Positions 8,352-18,254 of a DNA stretch of 64,000 bases are shown here, one piece after another (the stretch's first letter is position 1; the number at the start of each line of letters is the position of its first letter). The position numbers and the translations under genes were made by a program. The notes under the pieces were generated by a model that worked only from the letters and a program-made list of their open reading frames with translations, did no database searches and was not told the origin of the DNA. The stretch spans positions 1,674,001 through 1,738,000 of the forward strand of contig CAWAGV010000002.1 of the NCBI GenBank assembly GCA_963781725.1, written 5' to 3'. The stretch is from BOG-931 sp963781725. GTDB taxonomy: Bacteria > Pseudomonadota > Alphaproteobacteria > Rhizobiales > Xanthobacteraceae.

Positions 8352-9013
8352 GCCTTGTCACCCTCGCAGCCGGACGGCGGCCGCGCGCTGTCGGTAGCAG
8401 GCCGCGTGACCCGGCGCAAAGTCAGATTGATCCTGCCGCCCTCGGCCAGCAGCGTGGAGGTGCCGGCTTCAATGCGATCGACACCGTGAAAGGCCAGCCG
8501 GCAATCGCCGCCAAGAACCAGGGCGTCGCCGGAGCTGAGCCGGAACGAGCGGGTGGGATCGCCGCGCTTCTGGCCGCCGATCCGGAACAGGCAGCTATCG
8601 CCAAGCGAAAGCGACAGCACCGGGGCGTCGAAATCCTGTTCGTCGCGGTCCTGATGCAGGCCCATTTTTGCGCTCGGGCCGTAGTAGTTGATCAGGCAGG
8701 CTTCCGGCGGTGACCGGTAGCCGGCGAGCGCGTCCCACATCGCCAGAAGCACATCCGGCATTGGCGGCCATGGCCGCCCGGTGACCGGATGGTTCGGTTC
8801 ATAGCGATAGCCTTTTTCATCGGACAGCCAGCCCAGCGGACCGCAATTCGACATGCGCACCGTGAAGGGCCGTCCCGACTTCGGCATGCGCGGCGTGAAT
8901 AGCGGGGCTGCTGCGAAAATCTTGCGGAGCTCGGCCAGCAGCGCTGTTTGGGCGGGCCGATCGAGGCGGCTGGGGTAGAGGCGAAGCCCCAAAGAATGCG
9001 TTTCTGCTTTCAT
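8348..9013 (-). CDS. alkB: Alpha-ketoglutarate-dependent DNA repair dioxygenase AlkB
   Basis: AlkB reverses 1-methyladenine and 3-methylcytosine damage by oxidative demethylation using Fe(II) and 2-oxoglutarate. In the 221-residue product, the iron ligands appear as His120 and Asp122 (GLHQDRDE) and His176 (LAFHGVDR), and the 2-oxoglutarate-binding arginines as Arg194 and Arg200 (GRINLTLRR). The substrate-side motif LINYYGPSAKMG is also present. A longer frame up to 9169 exists, but the extension is unlike AlkB and crosses the start region of the divergent GT87 gene. The start at 9013 leaves 33 bp between the two start codons. Confidence 0.92.
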   Translation of the reverse strand: MKAETHSLGLRLYPSRLDRPAQTALLAELRKIFAAAPLFTPRMPKSGRPFTVRMSNCGPLGWLSDEKGYRYEPNHPVTGRPWPPMPDVLLAMWDALAGYRSPPEACLINYYGPSAKMGLHQDRDEQDFDAPVLSLSLGDSCLFRIGGQKRGDPTRSFRLSSGDALVLGGDCRLAFHGVDRIEAGTSTLLAEGGRINLTLRRVTRPATDSARPPSGCEGDKA

Positions 9014-9046
9014 CGACCCTTTACTGCTCTGGGGCACCTTGCCGCG

Positions 9047-10315
9047 ATGACTGCATTGGTTGGCCACCCGTCGGCAATTCCCGGAAAACTGTACATTGCA
9101 TTCGCGTGGTTGGCCGGCGTCTTCCTGTTGATTGAGGTAGGGATCGACCTCAGGCTTGCCATAGACCAATCGTTCTCAAGCTTCGTCTTTGAACCCACGG
9201 GCTTCCAGGTCGGGCGCGATTTCCTCAATACCTGGATGGGCGGCCGGTCGGCGTTTGCTGGCGGTCCGGCAGCGTGGTTCGATTCCACGACCTATGATGC
9301 CGCGGTACGGCAAATAACCGGCCATCCGGATCTACCCCCCGTTTTCTGGTCCTATCCACCGCACATCCTGCTCTTTATCTGGCCATTCGGCCTGTTGCCG
9401 TACCTGGCCGCTTATGCGCTCTGGTGCTTCGTCGGATTGGGGTTTTATCTGTGGGCGGCAATCGCGGCCGGGATAGATCGCAAGTACACGCTGTTCCTCG
9501 CCGTCGCGCCCGCTGTCGCCGCAACCGTCTATTTCGGTCAGAACGGCTTTTTCACCGCTGCGCTTCTTATCGGCGGCCTTGCCAACCTCGATCGGCGGCC
9601 GATCGTCTCGGGAATGCTATTGGCGGTTCTTACCTTCAAACCGCAATTCACACTGTTACTCCCGGTGCTCCTCGTATTGACCGGACGCTGGCGCGTTATC
9701 GCCACGGCCATCGCCGTCGCTGCCGCGCTGGTTCTTGTGACATCGATATGTTTCGGCGCCGATATTTGGCTTCAATATTTGCAAAAGGTGGTGCCGCAGC
9801 AGCACTGGGTGGTCATCGCTGCGGGCGACAACGCCGAGGGCTGGCCGATCGCGTCCTCCGCTTTCGTCAACGCGCGGCTTATTGGCTTGCGTGACAACTG
9901 GGCATGGGCGCTGCAGGCACTTTCATCGTGTTGTGCCCTGGCGGCAGTGGTCTGGACCTACTGGCGCAGGCGCGATCCCGTCCTCTCGGCGGCGCTGTTC
10001 GTCACCGCAACCTTTCTGTTTTCGCCCTGGATGCTGAACTACGACATGGTCGTGCTGGGCTTTGTCGTCACGCGCTTGATGCAACGCGACGACAACACCT
10101 ATCTTGATCACGGTTTGGCGCTGGCGGTCTGGACTTTGCCGATCTTGATGGTGCCCTTCGGCTCATCGCACATACCCCTAGCGTTGCTGGTGCTGCCGGC
10201 CTTCGCCAGCCGTCTGATCTGGCGGCTGGCCCATGGTGCCTGCAAGTATGGCGGCTCCAAGCAAGGTACCTCCGCGCAAGCGTTGCCGGCGACGGTGCTA
10301 GTTTCGGGGGCGTAA
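9047..10315 (+). CDS. Glycosyltransferase family 87 (DUF2029) polytopic membrane protein
   Basis: The 422-residue product has about ten hydrophobic segments. The first periplasmic loop carries acidic and Asp-rich residues (GRDFLNTWMGG), and PPVFWSYPPHILLFIWPFG and LTFKPQFTLLLPVLL follow; these are typical of the GT87/DUF2029 family of polyprenyl-phosphate-sugar-dependent mannosyl- and arabinosyltransferases. The frame extends upstream to 8948, but the ATG at 9047 gives the usual length and places the start clear of the divergent alkB. The acceptor is unknown. It lies upstream of dnaK but transcription of dnaK has its own promoter. Confidence 0.75.
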   Translation: MTALVGHPSAIPGKLYIAFAWLAGVFLLIEVGIDLRLAIDQSFSSFVFEPTGFQVGRDFLNTWMGGRSAFAGGPAAWFDSTTYDAAVRQITGHPDLPPVFWSYPPHILLFIWPFGLLPYLAAYALWCFVGLGFYLWAAIAAGIDRKYTLFLAVAPAVAATVYFGQNGFFTAALLIGGLANLDRRPIVSGMLLAVLTFKPQFTLLLPVLLVLTGRWRVIATAIAVAAALVLVTSICFGADIWLQYLQKVVPQQHWVVIAAGDNAEGWPIASSAFVNARLIGLRDNWAWALQALSSCCALAAVVWTYWRRRDPVLSAALFVTATFLFSPWMLNYDMVVLGFVVTRLMQRDDNTYLDHGLALAVWTLPILMVPFGSSHIPLALLVLPAFASRLIWRLAHGACKYGGSKQGTSAQALPATVLVSGA

Positions 10316-10331
10316 TGGCAGGCTTTCCTGT

Positions 10332-10362
10332 CTTGCGACCGGGGGTCGCTCTCCTATATGAG
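10332..10362 (+). promoter_or_regulatory. Candidate heat-shock (RpoH/sigma-32) promoter of dnaK
   Basis: CTTG (10332-10335) is followed after 17 bases by CCTATATGAG (10353-10362). This fits the alphaproteobacterial heat-shock consensus CTTG-N17/18-CYTATNTNNG at every fixed position. Initiation would be near 10369, leaving a leader of about 107 nt before dnaK. It implies dnaKJ expression independent of the upstream hrcA-grpE pair. Confidence 0.65.
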
Positions 10363-10475
10363 CCAAGGGCAATCGCCTGGGTCCGCCCGGGTCGATTGAG
10401 TGTGAATAAGGGGGTTGGATTTGGGCGCCTTAGGGGCCTGCCCAACCTGCCGCAAGAGAGAGGAATGTAAGAACC

Positions 10476-12404
<1,929 letters not shown>

Positions 12405-12442
12405 GACAGCGAGACGGTAATGCCGCTTCGGACAGTCAAAAC

Positions 12443-12479
12443 AGCACCCCCGACCGCAAAGCGGGGGTGCTTGTTTTTT
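12443..12479 (+). terminator. Rho-independent terminator after dnaK
   Basis: A perfect 10-bp stem (AGCACCCCCG / CGGGGGTGCT) with a 9-base loop is followed immediately by TTGTTTTTT. It lies 39 bp after the dnaK stop codon and ahead of dnaJ, so it probably attenuates rather than separates the two genes. Confidence 0.9.
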
Positions 12480-12527
12480 GTCGGGCGGGTGGCGGCGCCG
12501 GCAGGCTGGACATCATCAAGGTAAGGC

Positions 12528-13673
12528 ATGATGGCCAAGCGCTGCTATTACGAATCGCTCTCGATTGAACGCACTGCGACCGACGTCGACGTCAAGGCGG
12601 CGTTCCGCAAGCAGGCGATGCAGTGTCACCCGGATCGAAATCCCGGCGACACGGGAGCCGAGCATCGCTTCAAGGAAATCAACGAAGCCTACGAAGTTCT
12701 GAAAGATCCCGACAAGCGCGCCGCTTACGACCGCTACGGCCATGCCGCGTTCGAGCAGGGCATGGGCAACGGCGCCGCAGGCTTCGGCGCCGACTTCGCG
12801 ACGACGTTCTCGGATATTTTCGACGACCTGTTCGGCATGGGCGGCCGCCGTGGCCGCGGCACCGGCCGCGAGCGTGGCGCCGATCTTCGCTACAACATGG
12901 AGATATCGCTGCAGGAAGCCTACGCCGGCAAGGCGGCGCAGGTGCGTATTCCGACCTCCGTCACCTGCGAGGCCTGCTCCGGCTCTGGCGCGAAGCCCGG
13001 CACCAAGCCGAAGGTCTGCACAATGTGCCAGGGCCAGGGCAAGGTTCGCCACGCCCAGGGCTTCTTCACGCTGGAGCGGACCTGCCCGCAGTGCCAGGGC
13101 CGCGGCCAGTCGATCGACAGCCCGTGCGCGTCGTGCTCCGGCTCGGGCCGCGTCACCCGCGAGCGTACGCTGTCGGTGAATATTCCGGCCGGTGTCGAAG
13201 ACGGCACCCGCATCCGGCTTGCCGGCGAAGGCGAAGCCGGTCTGCGCGGCGGTCCGGCCGGCGACCTCTACATCTTCCTGTCGCTGGCGGCGCATCCGTT
13301 CTTCCAGCGCGAAGGCGCCGATCTGCACTGCCGTGTCCCGGTCTCGATGGTGACGGCGGCGATGGGCGGCGATTTCGAAGTGCCGACGATCGACGGCGGC
13401 AAGACCAAAGTGAAGGTACCGGAAGGCACCCAATCCGGCCGCCGCTTCCGGCTGTCCGGAAAGGGTATGCCGGTACTGCGGGCGCGTCAGAGCGGCGATA
13501 TGTACGTGCAGGTTATGGTCGAAACGCCGCAGAATCTGACCAAGAAGCAGCGCGAATTGCTGGCTGAATTCCACCGCCTGTCGTCGGAGGAGACGCAGCC
13601 GGAATCCGCCGGCTTCTTCGGCAAGGTGAAGGAATTCCTCGACGGCCTGGGCTCGCGCGCGCCGTCCGACTAA
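12528..13673 (+). CDS. dnaJ: Co-chaperone DnaJ (Hsp40)
   Basis: The 381-residue product has an N-terminal J domain with HPD at residues 34-36, a Gly/Phe-containing linker (FGADFATTFSDIFDDLFGMGG), four zinc-binding CxxCxGxG repeats (CEACSGSG, CTMCQGQG, CPQCQGRG, CASCSGSG) and the C-terminal client-binding domain. It stimulates DnaK ATPase activity and presents substrates. The start at 12528 is one codon ahead of a second ATG at 12531; either is plausible. It follows the dnaK terminator by about 50 bp. Confidence 0.98.
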   Translation: MMAKRCYYESLSIERTATDVDVKAAFRKQAMQCHPDRNPGDTGAEHRFKEINEAYEVLKDPDKRAAYDRYGHAAFEQGMGNGAAGFGADFATTFSDIFDDLFGMGGRRGRGTGRERGADLRYNMEISLQEAYAGKAAQVRIPTSVTCEACSGSGAKPGTKPKVCTMCQGQGKVRHAQGFFTLERTCPQCQGRGQSIDSPCASCSGSGRVTRERTLSVNIPAGVEDGTRIRLAGEGEAGLRGGPAGDLYIFLSLAAHPFFQREGADLHCRVPVSMVTAAMGGDFEVPTIDGGKTKVKVPEGTQSGRRFRLSGKGMPVLRARQSGDMYVQVMVETPQNLTKKQRELLAEFHRLSSEETQPESAGFFGKVKEFLDGLGSRAPSD

Positions 13674-13739
13674 GCGCACGTTAAGGCCGCAGCAAACTGG
13701 CTCTCGGCGCGAATCACGGATTTTGCTAGCATTGGCGGC

Positions 13740-13841
13740 ATGTCGGACCGGGAAGCCATCCTGCGGTATGTCTTTGCAACGATACTGGCGGGAATTTTCA
13801 CGGTCGCGGTGATCACCATCTGTTTGACCTATCGCCTGTGA
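13740..13841 (+). CDS. 33-residue single-pass membrane microprotein
   Basis: An ATG-to-TGA frame encodes 33 residues: a charged N-terminus (MSDREAILRY), one hydrophobic helix of about 20 residues (VFATILAGIFTVAVITICL) and a short TYRL tail. The composition is that of a genuine transmembrane microprotein rather than a random GC-rich frame. No strong ribosome-binding site is visible, only weak GG-rich sequence. It lies 66 bp after dnaJ and about 100 bp before pmtA on the same strand. Function unknown. Confidence 0.5.
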   Translation: MSDREAILRYVFATILAGIFTVAVITICLTYRL

Positions 13842-13943
13842 CGATGGTCCGGGGTGCCGCTGGTTAAGGCTGCCGGCACGCGGACGCTGGTTTTCAGGTC
13901 GCGGATGTTCTAAAAAAGACCCGGTTTTTGTCGCGTGGGACCC

Positions 13944-14690
13944 ATGCCTTTGCCGGCCCTGCAGAAGTTTGAACTGAAGATCGGGCGGCAGCTCCGCCTG
14001 CTTGAGCTCAGGAAAACGATTATCGAGCGCAAGATCGAAAAGCAGGTCAGGCTTTTCGAGCAGAAGCGCAGCGGCATCGGCAAAAAGATCGAAGAACAGA
14101 TTCGCCAGTTCGAGGCAAAACGCGGTATCCGCTTCGACGACGAGGTGCGGTTCATCCGGTCCTGGATCGAGCGGCCGTTGAGCATTGGTGCGGTCACGCC
14201 GTCGGGCAAGGTACTGGCGCGCGCCATGGCGCGCTATGTCGATCCCAATGCCGATGGTCCGGTCGTCGAGCTCGGCCCCGGCACCGGCCCGGTAACGGAA
14301 GCCTTGGTCGAAGCCGGCGTGGCGCCGTCGCGCCTGGTGCTGGTCGAATTCAATCCGTCGTTCTGCCGGATCCTGCAAAACCGCTATCCCGACGCGACGC
14401 TGGTGCAGGGCGATGCGTATAGCCTGCGCCGTCTTCTCGAAACGCTGCTGATCCAGCCGGCGTCCGCGGTCGTCTCCGGATTGCCGCTGGTGACCAAGCC
14501 GATCCGGGAACGGTGGCGGCTGGTGCGCGATGCTTTCGATTTGATGGTCCCCGGCGCTCCGTTCGTGCAGTTCACCTATTCGGTGGCCTCGCCGTTGCCG
14601 AAGCGGCTCGGTGGCTTCACCGCGGAAGCGTCGGAGCGGATCTGGATGAATCTGCCGCCGGCGCGGGTGTGGGTTTATCGCAAGCGTTAG
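13944..14690 (+). CDS. pmtA: Phospholipid N-methyltransferase (PmtA-like), SAM-dependent
   Basis: The methyltransferase domain (about residues 70-248) contains VVELGPGTGPVTEALVEAGV (SAM-binding motif I), VEFNPSFCRIL and VVSGLPLVTKP, matching the Rhizobium/Rhodobacter-type PmtA that methylates phosphatidylethanolamine towards phosphatidylcholine. Unusually there are about 60 N-terminal residues rich in Lys, Arg, Glu and Leu that look like an amphipathic helix or coiled coil, possibly a membrane-binding element. The ATG at 13944 has GGGA just upstream; a GTG at 13935 would add three residues. I recall pmtA next to dnaKJ in Bradyrhizobium, which supports the name. Confidence 0.78.
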   Translation: MPLPALQKFELKIGRQLRLLELRKTIIERKIEKQVRLFEQKRSGIGKKIEEQIRQFEAKRGIRFDDEVRFIRSWIERPLSIGAVTPSGKVLARAMARYVDPNADGPVVELGPGTGPVTEALVEAGVAPSRLVLVEFNPSFCRILQNRYPDATLVQGDAYSLRRLLETLLIQPASAVVSGLPLVTKPIRERWRLVRDAFDLMVPGAPFVQFTYSVASPLPKRLGGFTAEASERIWMNLPPARVWVYRKR

Positions 14691-14695
14691 CTTCG

Positions 14696-15277
14696 ATGGC
14701 CGTTCCAAAAATCCTGGTCATTGCCGGTTCGTCGCGCCCCCTCTCGAGCAATGCCCGGCTCGCCGCGCTGGCCGCCAAGGAAATCGTGCTGGCCGAAGCC
14801 GACGTCACGCGCATTTCGCTGCAGGATTATCCGCTGCCGCTGTTCGACGGCGATGCGCTTGCCGATTCCGGTCCGCCGAAGCCGGCGTTGCAACTGAAGA
14901 AAATGCTGACGGCGCATCACGGCGTGTTCATTACCGGTCCTGAATACAACGCGTCGGTGTCGCCGCTGATCAAGAACACCATCGACTGGATTTCGCGGGT
15001 GCGCGACCGCGGCGAGCCGGCCAACACCGCTTTCAAGGGCCGGGTGTTCGCGCTCGGCTCGGCGTCCGCCGCCGATCACGGCGGGCTCCGGGCGTTGATG
15101 GCGCTGCGGCAGATCCTGGAGCTTGGTTGCGGCGCGCTGGTGATCCCGGAGCAGGTCGCGGTGCCGCGTGCCGGGCAGGCGTTTGACGACCGGGATAACC
15201 TCAGGGATGAAATACTGGCGGCGTCGCTCAAGGCCATGGCGCGCCGGCTGGTGGAATTGGCGAGCGTAATGTCCTAG
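14696..15277 (+). CDS. NADPH-dependent FMN reductase family protein
   Basis: The 193-residue flavodoxin-like protein begins with the phosphate-binding loop IAGSSRPLSSNARLA (residues about 8-22) and has the family's ITGPEYNASVSPLIKNTIDW segment near residue 80, where FMN and the dimer interface meet. Such enzymes reduce FMN, quinones or chromate with NAD(P)H. The start codon is 5 bp after the pmtA stop, so the two are probably co-transcribed; the frame extends upstream inside pmtA but only the 14696 start keeps the conserved N-terminus. pyrF follows after 22 bp. Confidence 0.85.
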   Translation: MAVPKILVIAGSSRPLSSNARLAALAAKEIVLAEADVTRISLQDYPLPLFDGDALADSGPPKPALQLKKMLTAHHGVFITGPEYNASVSPLIKNTIDWISRVRDRGEPANTAFKGRVFALGSASAADHGGLRALMALRQILELGCGALVIPEQVAVPRAGQAFDDRDNLRDEILAASLKAMARRLVELASVMS

Positions 15278-15299
15278 ATCACGTTCGAAAGGATGCTCG

Positions 15300-15998
15300 A
15301 TGCCGATACCGCCCCGCGACCGCCTGATTGTTGCCCTCGATCATTCCTCGGTCGAGGAGGCGCAGGCCATGGTGTCGCGGCTCGGCGACGCGGTGACGTT
15401 CTACAAGATCGGCTATCAGCTCGCTTTCGCCGGCGGCATCACCTTTGCCCGCACGCTGACCGACGCCGGCAAGCAGGTTTTTATCGACCTGAAATTGCAC
15501 GACATCGGCAACACGGTCGCGCAAGGCGTCAAAAGCGTGGCGCGGCTCGGCGCGACATTCCTCACCGTGCACGCCTATCCGCAAACCATGAAAGCCGCAG
15601 TCGATGCGCGCGAGAAAGGTTTGCGCATCCTTGCCGTCACGGTGCTCACCTCGCACGACGACAAGGACATGATCGAGGCCGGCTACAACAGCAGCGTCTC
15701 TGCTTTGGTGGCGCGGCGCGCCGAGCAGGCGCGCGACATCGGCGTCGACGGTCTGGTGTGCTCCGGCGAGGAAGTCGGCAAACTGCGCGCAATCGTGACC
15801 ACAAGACTGTCGCTGGTCACCCCGGGCATCCGGCCTGCCGGGTCTGCCGCCAACGAACAGAAGCGCATCGCCACGCCGGCCGCGGCGATTGCCGCCGGCG
15901 CGGATTATCTCGTGGTCGGCCGCCCGGTGATTGCGGCGCCAGATCCGAAGGCGGCGGCGGAAGCCATCGTTGCCGAGATTATGCAGGCAAGCAGATAA
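15300..15998 (+). CDS. pyrF: Orotidine 5'-phosphate decarboxylase
   Basis: The 232-residue TIM-barrel enzyme makes UMP from OMP in the last step of de novo pyrimidine synthesis. It shows IVALDHSSVEEA at the N-terminus, the catalytic DLKLHDIGNTV (Lys-x-x-Asp charged array, near residue 62), VTVLTS in the middle and the phosphate-binding TPGIRP ... DYLVVGRPV near the end. The ATG has AAAGGA 6 bases upstream. It is followed directly by the DUF1330 genes and dapB on the same strand. Confidence 0.96.
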   Translation: MPIPPRDRLIVALDHSSVEEAQAMVSRLGDAVTFYKIGYQLAFAGGITFARTLTDAGKQVFIDLKLHDIGNTVAQGVKSVARLGATFLTVHAYPQTMKAAVDAREKGLRILAVTVLTSHDDKDMIEAGYNSSVSALVARRAEQARDIGVDGLVCSGEEVGKLRAIVTTRLSLVTPGIRPAGSAANEQKRIATPAAAIAAGADYLVVGRPVIAAPDPKAAAEAIVAEIMQASR

Positions 15999-16010
15999 CG
16001 GGAGAGCGTC

Positions 16011-16314
16011 ATGGCCAAGGGTTACTGGATCGCCCATGTCGATGTGCAAAACGAAGAAGGCTACAAGCCCTACGCTGCCGCCAATCCGGCGATCTTCAAG
16101 AAGTTCGGCGGACGTTTCGTGGTGCGCGCCGGCAAATACGAAAATCCGGAAGGCGGCAGCCGGTCACGTCAACGTGGTGATCGAGTTTCCGGACTATGCC
16201 ACCGCACTCGCCTGCTACAATTCGCCGGAGTACCAGGCCAACATCAAGGTGCGGCAGCCGAACGCGATGGCGGACATCATCGTGGTCGAGGGCTACGACG
16301 GCCCGCAGCCATAG
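16011..16314 (+). pseudogene. DUF1330 protein gene with a +1 frameshift
   Basis: The first 50 codons encode a DUF1330 start (MAKGYWIAHVDVQNEEGYKPYAAA). At about 16169-16170 an extra base moves the frame; the remainder of the domain (VNVVIEFPDYATALACYNSPEYQ to DIIVVEGYDGPQP) is intact in the next frame up to 16314. Removing one base in CGGTCACGTCAACGTGG restores the expected RSRNVVIEF. DUF1330 domains are small dimeric alpha/beta-barrel-like folds of unknown function. The neighbour at 16470 has two intact copies, so loss of this copy may be tolerated. A sequencing error is equally possible. Confidence 0.85.
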
Positions 16315-16383
16315 GGGTCATCGCTGGGCATAGCCGTTCGAAGAACGGCGGCGCTTCGCTCGCCTATGACCCGGCGATCTCGA
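16315..16383. repeat. Dispersed palindromic repeat, CGTTCGAAGAACGG family (copy 1)
   Basis: The element starts GGGTCAT and ends ATGACCC with a central CCGTTC-GAA-GAACGG palindrome and CGCTTCGCTCGCC. A second, longer copy lies at 28479-28600 with the same core. It fills most of the gap between the two DUF1330 genes and shows no coding potential. Confidence 0.75.
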
Positions 16384-16469
16384 TTCAAAACGTATAATCG
16401 TGCCAGAATAATCGGGATCACCGGGACTCGGCGCTTCGCGCCGGTCCGGTGATGGCAAGGAAGCGACGC

Positions 16470-17102
16470 ATGCCCAAAGGCTACTGGCTGCCGCAGATCG
16501 ACGTGCGCAACATGGATGGCTACAAGGCCTACATGGCGGCGACGCCGCCGGCGCATGAAAAGTATCACGGCACCGCGCTGGTGCGCGGCGGCAAGATGGA
16601 AGTGGCCGAGGGCCGCGCGCGCAGCCGCAACGTGATCCGCGAATTTCCCGATTATGCCGCAGCGCTCGCCTGCTACGCTTCCGACGAATATCAACGCGCC
16701 AAGCCATTGCGGCTGCCGCATTCCGACATCGATTTCCTGATCGTCGAAGGTTTTGACGGACCGCAGCCGGTCGTGACCGCAACGCCGCCGGCCGGTGCGG
16801 CCGGCAAGGGCTACTGGATCGCGCACGTCGATGTGACCGGGCCCGAGGGGTACAAGGTCTATGCCGCGGCAATCGGTGCGCCGCTCGGACAATTCGCCGG
16901 CCGCTATCTGGTGCGCGGCGGTGCGCAGGAAGTGCCTGAGGGCAAGGCGCGGGCCCGCACCGTGGTGATCGAGTTTCCGAGCTACGACGCGGCGCATGCG
17001 TGTTACCATTCGCCGGGCTATCAGGCGGTGAAGAAACTGCGTGACGGCAATGCCGAAGTCGATCTCGTCGTGGTCGAGGGTTACGGCGGCCCGAAGTTCT
17101 GA
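16470..17102 (+). CDS. Tandem two-domain DUF1330 protein
   Basis: The 210-residue product is two DUF1330 domains in a row: residues about 1-100 (PKGYWLPQIDVRNMDGYKAYM to FLIVEGFDGPQP) and about 110-210 (GKGYWIAHVDVTGPEGYKVYA to LVVVEGYGGPKF), joined by a short Val/Ala/Pro linker. Each carries the ARxRxVIEFPxYxxAxACYxSxxYQ signature. The start at 16470 is chosen because AAGGAAG lies 7 bases upstream; an ATG at 16449 would add seven residues. Single-domain members form dimers, so the fusion may make the dimer in one chain. Function unknown. Confidence 0.85.
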   Translation: MPKGYWLPQIDVRNMDGYKAYMAATPPAHEKYHGTALVRGGKMEVAEGRARSRNVIREFPDYAAALACYASDEYQRAKPLRLPHSDIDFLIVEGFDGPQPVVTATPPAGAAGKGYWIAHVDVTGPEGYKVYAAAIGAPLGQFAGRYLVRGGAQEVPEGKARARTVVIEFPSYDAAHACYHSPGYQAVKKLRDGNAEVDLVVVEGYGGPKF

Positions 17103-17123
17103 AACCAAAGGGATTGAAGTCGA

Positions 17124-17951
17124 ATGGCCGGGGCAAATTCCGACATGCGGGTGGTGATTGCCGGCGCCGGCGGGCGCATGGGGCGGACATTGATCAGCGC
17201 CGTCGCCGCCACCAAGGGCCTGACATTGGCCGGCGCGGTGGACGCGCCGGGCTCCGCGGTGATCGGGCGTGACGCTGGCGAACTCGCCGGCCTCGGTCCG
17301 AACGGCGTGAAGGTGACAAGCGACGTCGCGCCGCTTTTGAAAGCCGCCGACGGGCTGATCGAGTTCACGATTCCGGCGGTGACGCTGGCTTTTGTCGAGC
17401 TCACCGCGGCGGCCGGCCTGGTCCATGTCATCGGCACCACCGGCCATTCGGCGGAAGAGGAGGCGGTGATCGCCAAGGCGGCGAACCGCACCACGATCGT
17501 GAAGTCCGGCAATATAAGTCTCGGCGTCAATCTGCTCGCCGGCCTGGTCAAGCAGGTGGCGAAGACGCTCAACGACGATTACGACATCGAAATCTTCGAG
17601 ATGCATCACAACAAGAAGATCGATGCGCCGTCGGGCACGGCGCTGATGCTCGGACGCGCGGCCGCCGCCGGGCGCGGCATCGATCTGTCGCTGCATTCGG
17701 CGCGCGGCCGCGACGGCCTGACCGGATCGCGCAAGCGCGGCGATATCGGTTTTGCTTCGCTGCGCGGCGGCACCAATGTCGGCGAGCATCGCGTGATGTT
17801 CGCCGGCCCGTCGGAAATCCTCGAACTGACGCACCGCGCCGAGGACCGGCTGATCTTTGCCCGCGGCGCGCTGCATGCGGCGCTTTGGGCGCGCGGCCAG
17901 AAGCCGGGGCTCTATTCGATGGCCGACGTGCTGGGGCTTGGTGACAAGTAA
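17124..17951 (+). CDS. dapB: 4-hydroxy-tetrahydrodipicolinate reductase
   Basis: The 275-residue enzyme reduces 4-hydroxy-tetrahydrodipicolinate in the lysine and meso-diaminopimelate pathway. The N-terminal Rossmann motif VVIAGAGGRMGRTL, the TGTTGHS-type loop near residue 105 and the catalytic/substrate loop EMHHNKKIDAPSGTA near residue 155 are all present, along with GDIGFASLRGG and VGEHRV. It lies 21 bp after the DUF1330 fusion gene and is the last metabolic gene of this + strand run. Confidence 0.96.
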   Translation: MAGANSDMRVVIAGAGGRMGRTLISAVAATKGLTLAGAVDAPGSAVIGRDAGELAGLGPNGVKVTSDVAPLLKAADGLIEFTIPAVTLAFVELTAAAGLVHVIGTTGHSAEEEAVIAKAANRTTIVKSGNISLGVNLLAGLVKQVAKTLNDDYDIEIFEMHHNKKIDAPSGTALMLGRAAAAGRGIDLSLHSARGRDGLTGSRKRGDIGFASLRGGTNVGEHRVMFAGPSEILELTHRAEDRLIFARGALHAALWARGQKPGLYSMADVLGLGDK

Positions 17952-17976
17952 TCCGGAGACAACAAGACGTGATCAG

Positions 17977-18192
17977 ATGCTGACACCTCAGCAAGTCACC
18001 ACCAAAAAACGCATTATCTACGGACTCATCGCGCTGGGTTTCGCCGGCCTGATCGGCGCGCACGAAATCAGCCCGGCCGACGACGACGCCGACATGACGC
18101 TGCCGCTTCTGGTTGCCGGTGTCGGGACGCTGAGTTTTGTCGCTGCAGGCTTCATGGCCCGCAAGCTGATGAAAGAGCTTTCGTCGCGCTAA
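17977..18192 (+). CDS. Small membrane protein of unknown function, 71 residues
   Basis: The product has a charged start (MLTPQQVTTKKR), a hydrophobic helix at about 13-28 (IIYGLIALGFAGLIGA), an acidic loop (SPADDDADMT) and a second hydrophobic helix at about 42-60, ending in a basic tail. No family is recognised. It follows dapB by 25 bp on the same strand. The frame extends further upstream inside dapB, so the ATG at 17977 is the only sensible start. Confidence 0.6.
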   Translation: MLTPQQVTTKKRIIYGLIALGFAGLIGAHEISPADDDADMTLPLLVAGVGTLSFVAAGFMARKLMKELSSR

Positions 18193-18249
18193 AAAATGCG
18201 GCCGGCGATCCGGGGCGCGCGCTGCTTAACGCGCGCGCCCCGGAGCCGG
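18191..18249 (-). terminator. Strong hairpin between convergent genes, with T-run on the minus strand
   Basis: The arms 18209-18222 and 18231-18244 form a perfect 14-bp stem (TCCGGGGCGCGCGC) with an 8-base loop, extended by five more pairs after a 2-base bulge. On the minus strand it is followed by GCCGCATTTTTT, which suits termination of the DoxX transcript. It could also stop transcripts from the + strand small membrane protein gene. Confidence 0.75.
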
Positions 18250-18254
18250 AATGA

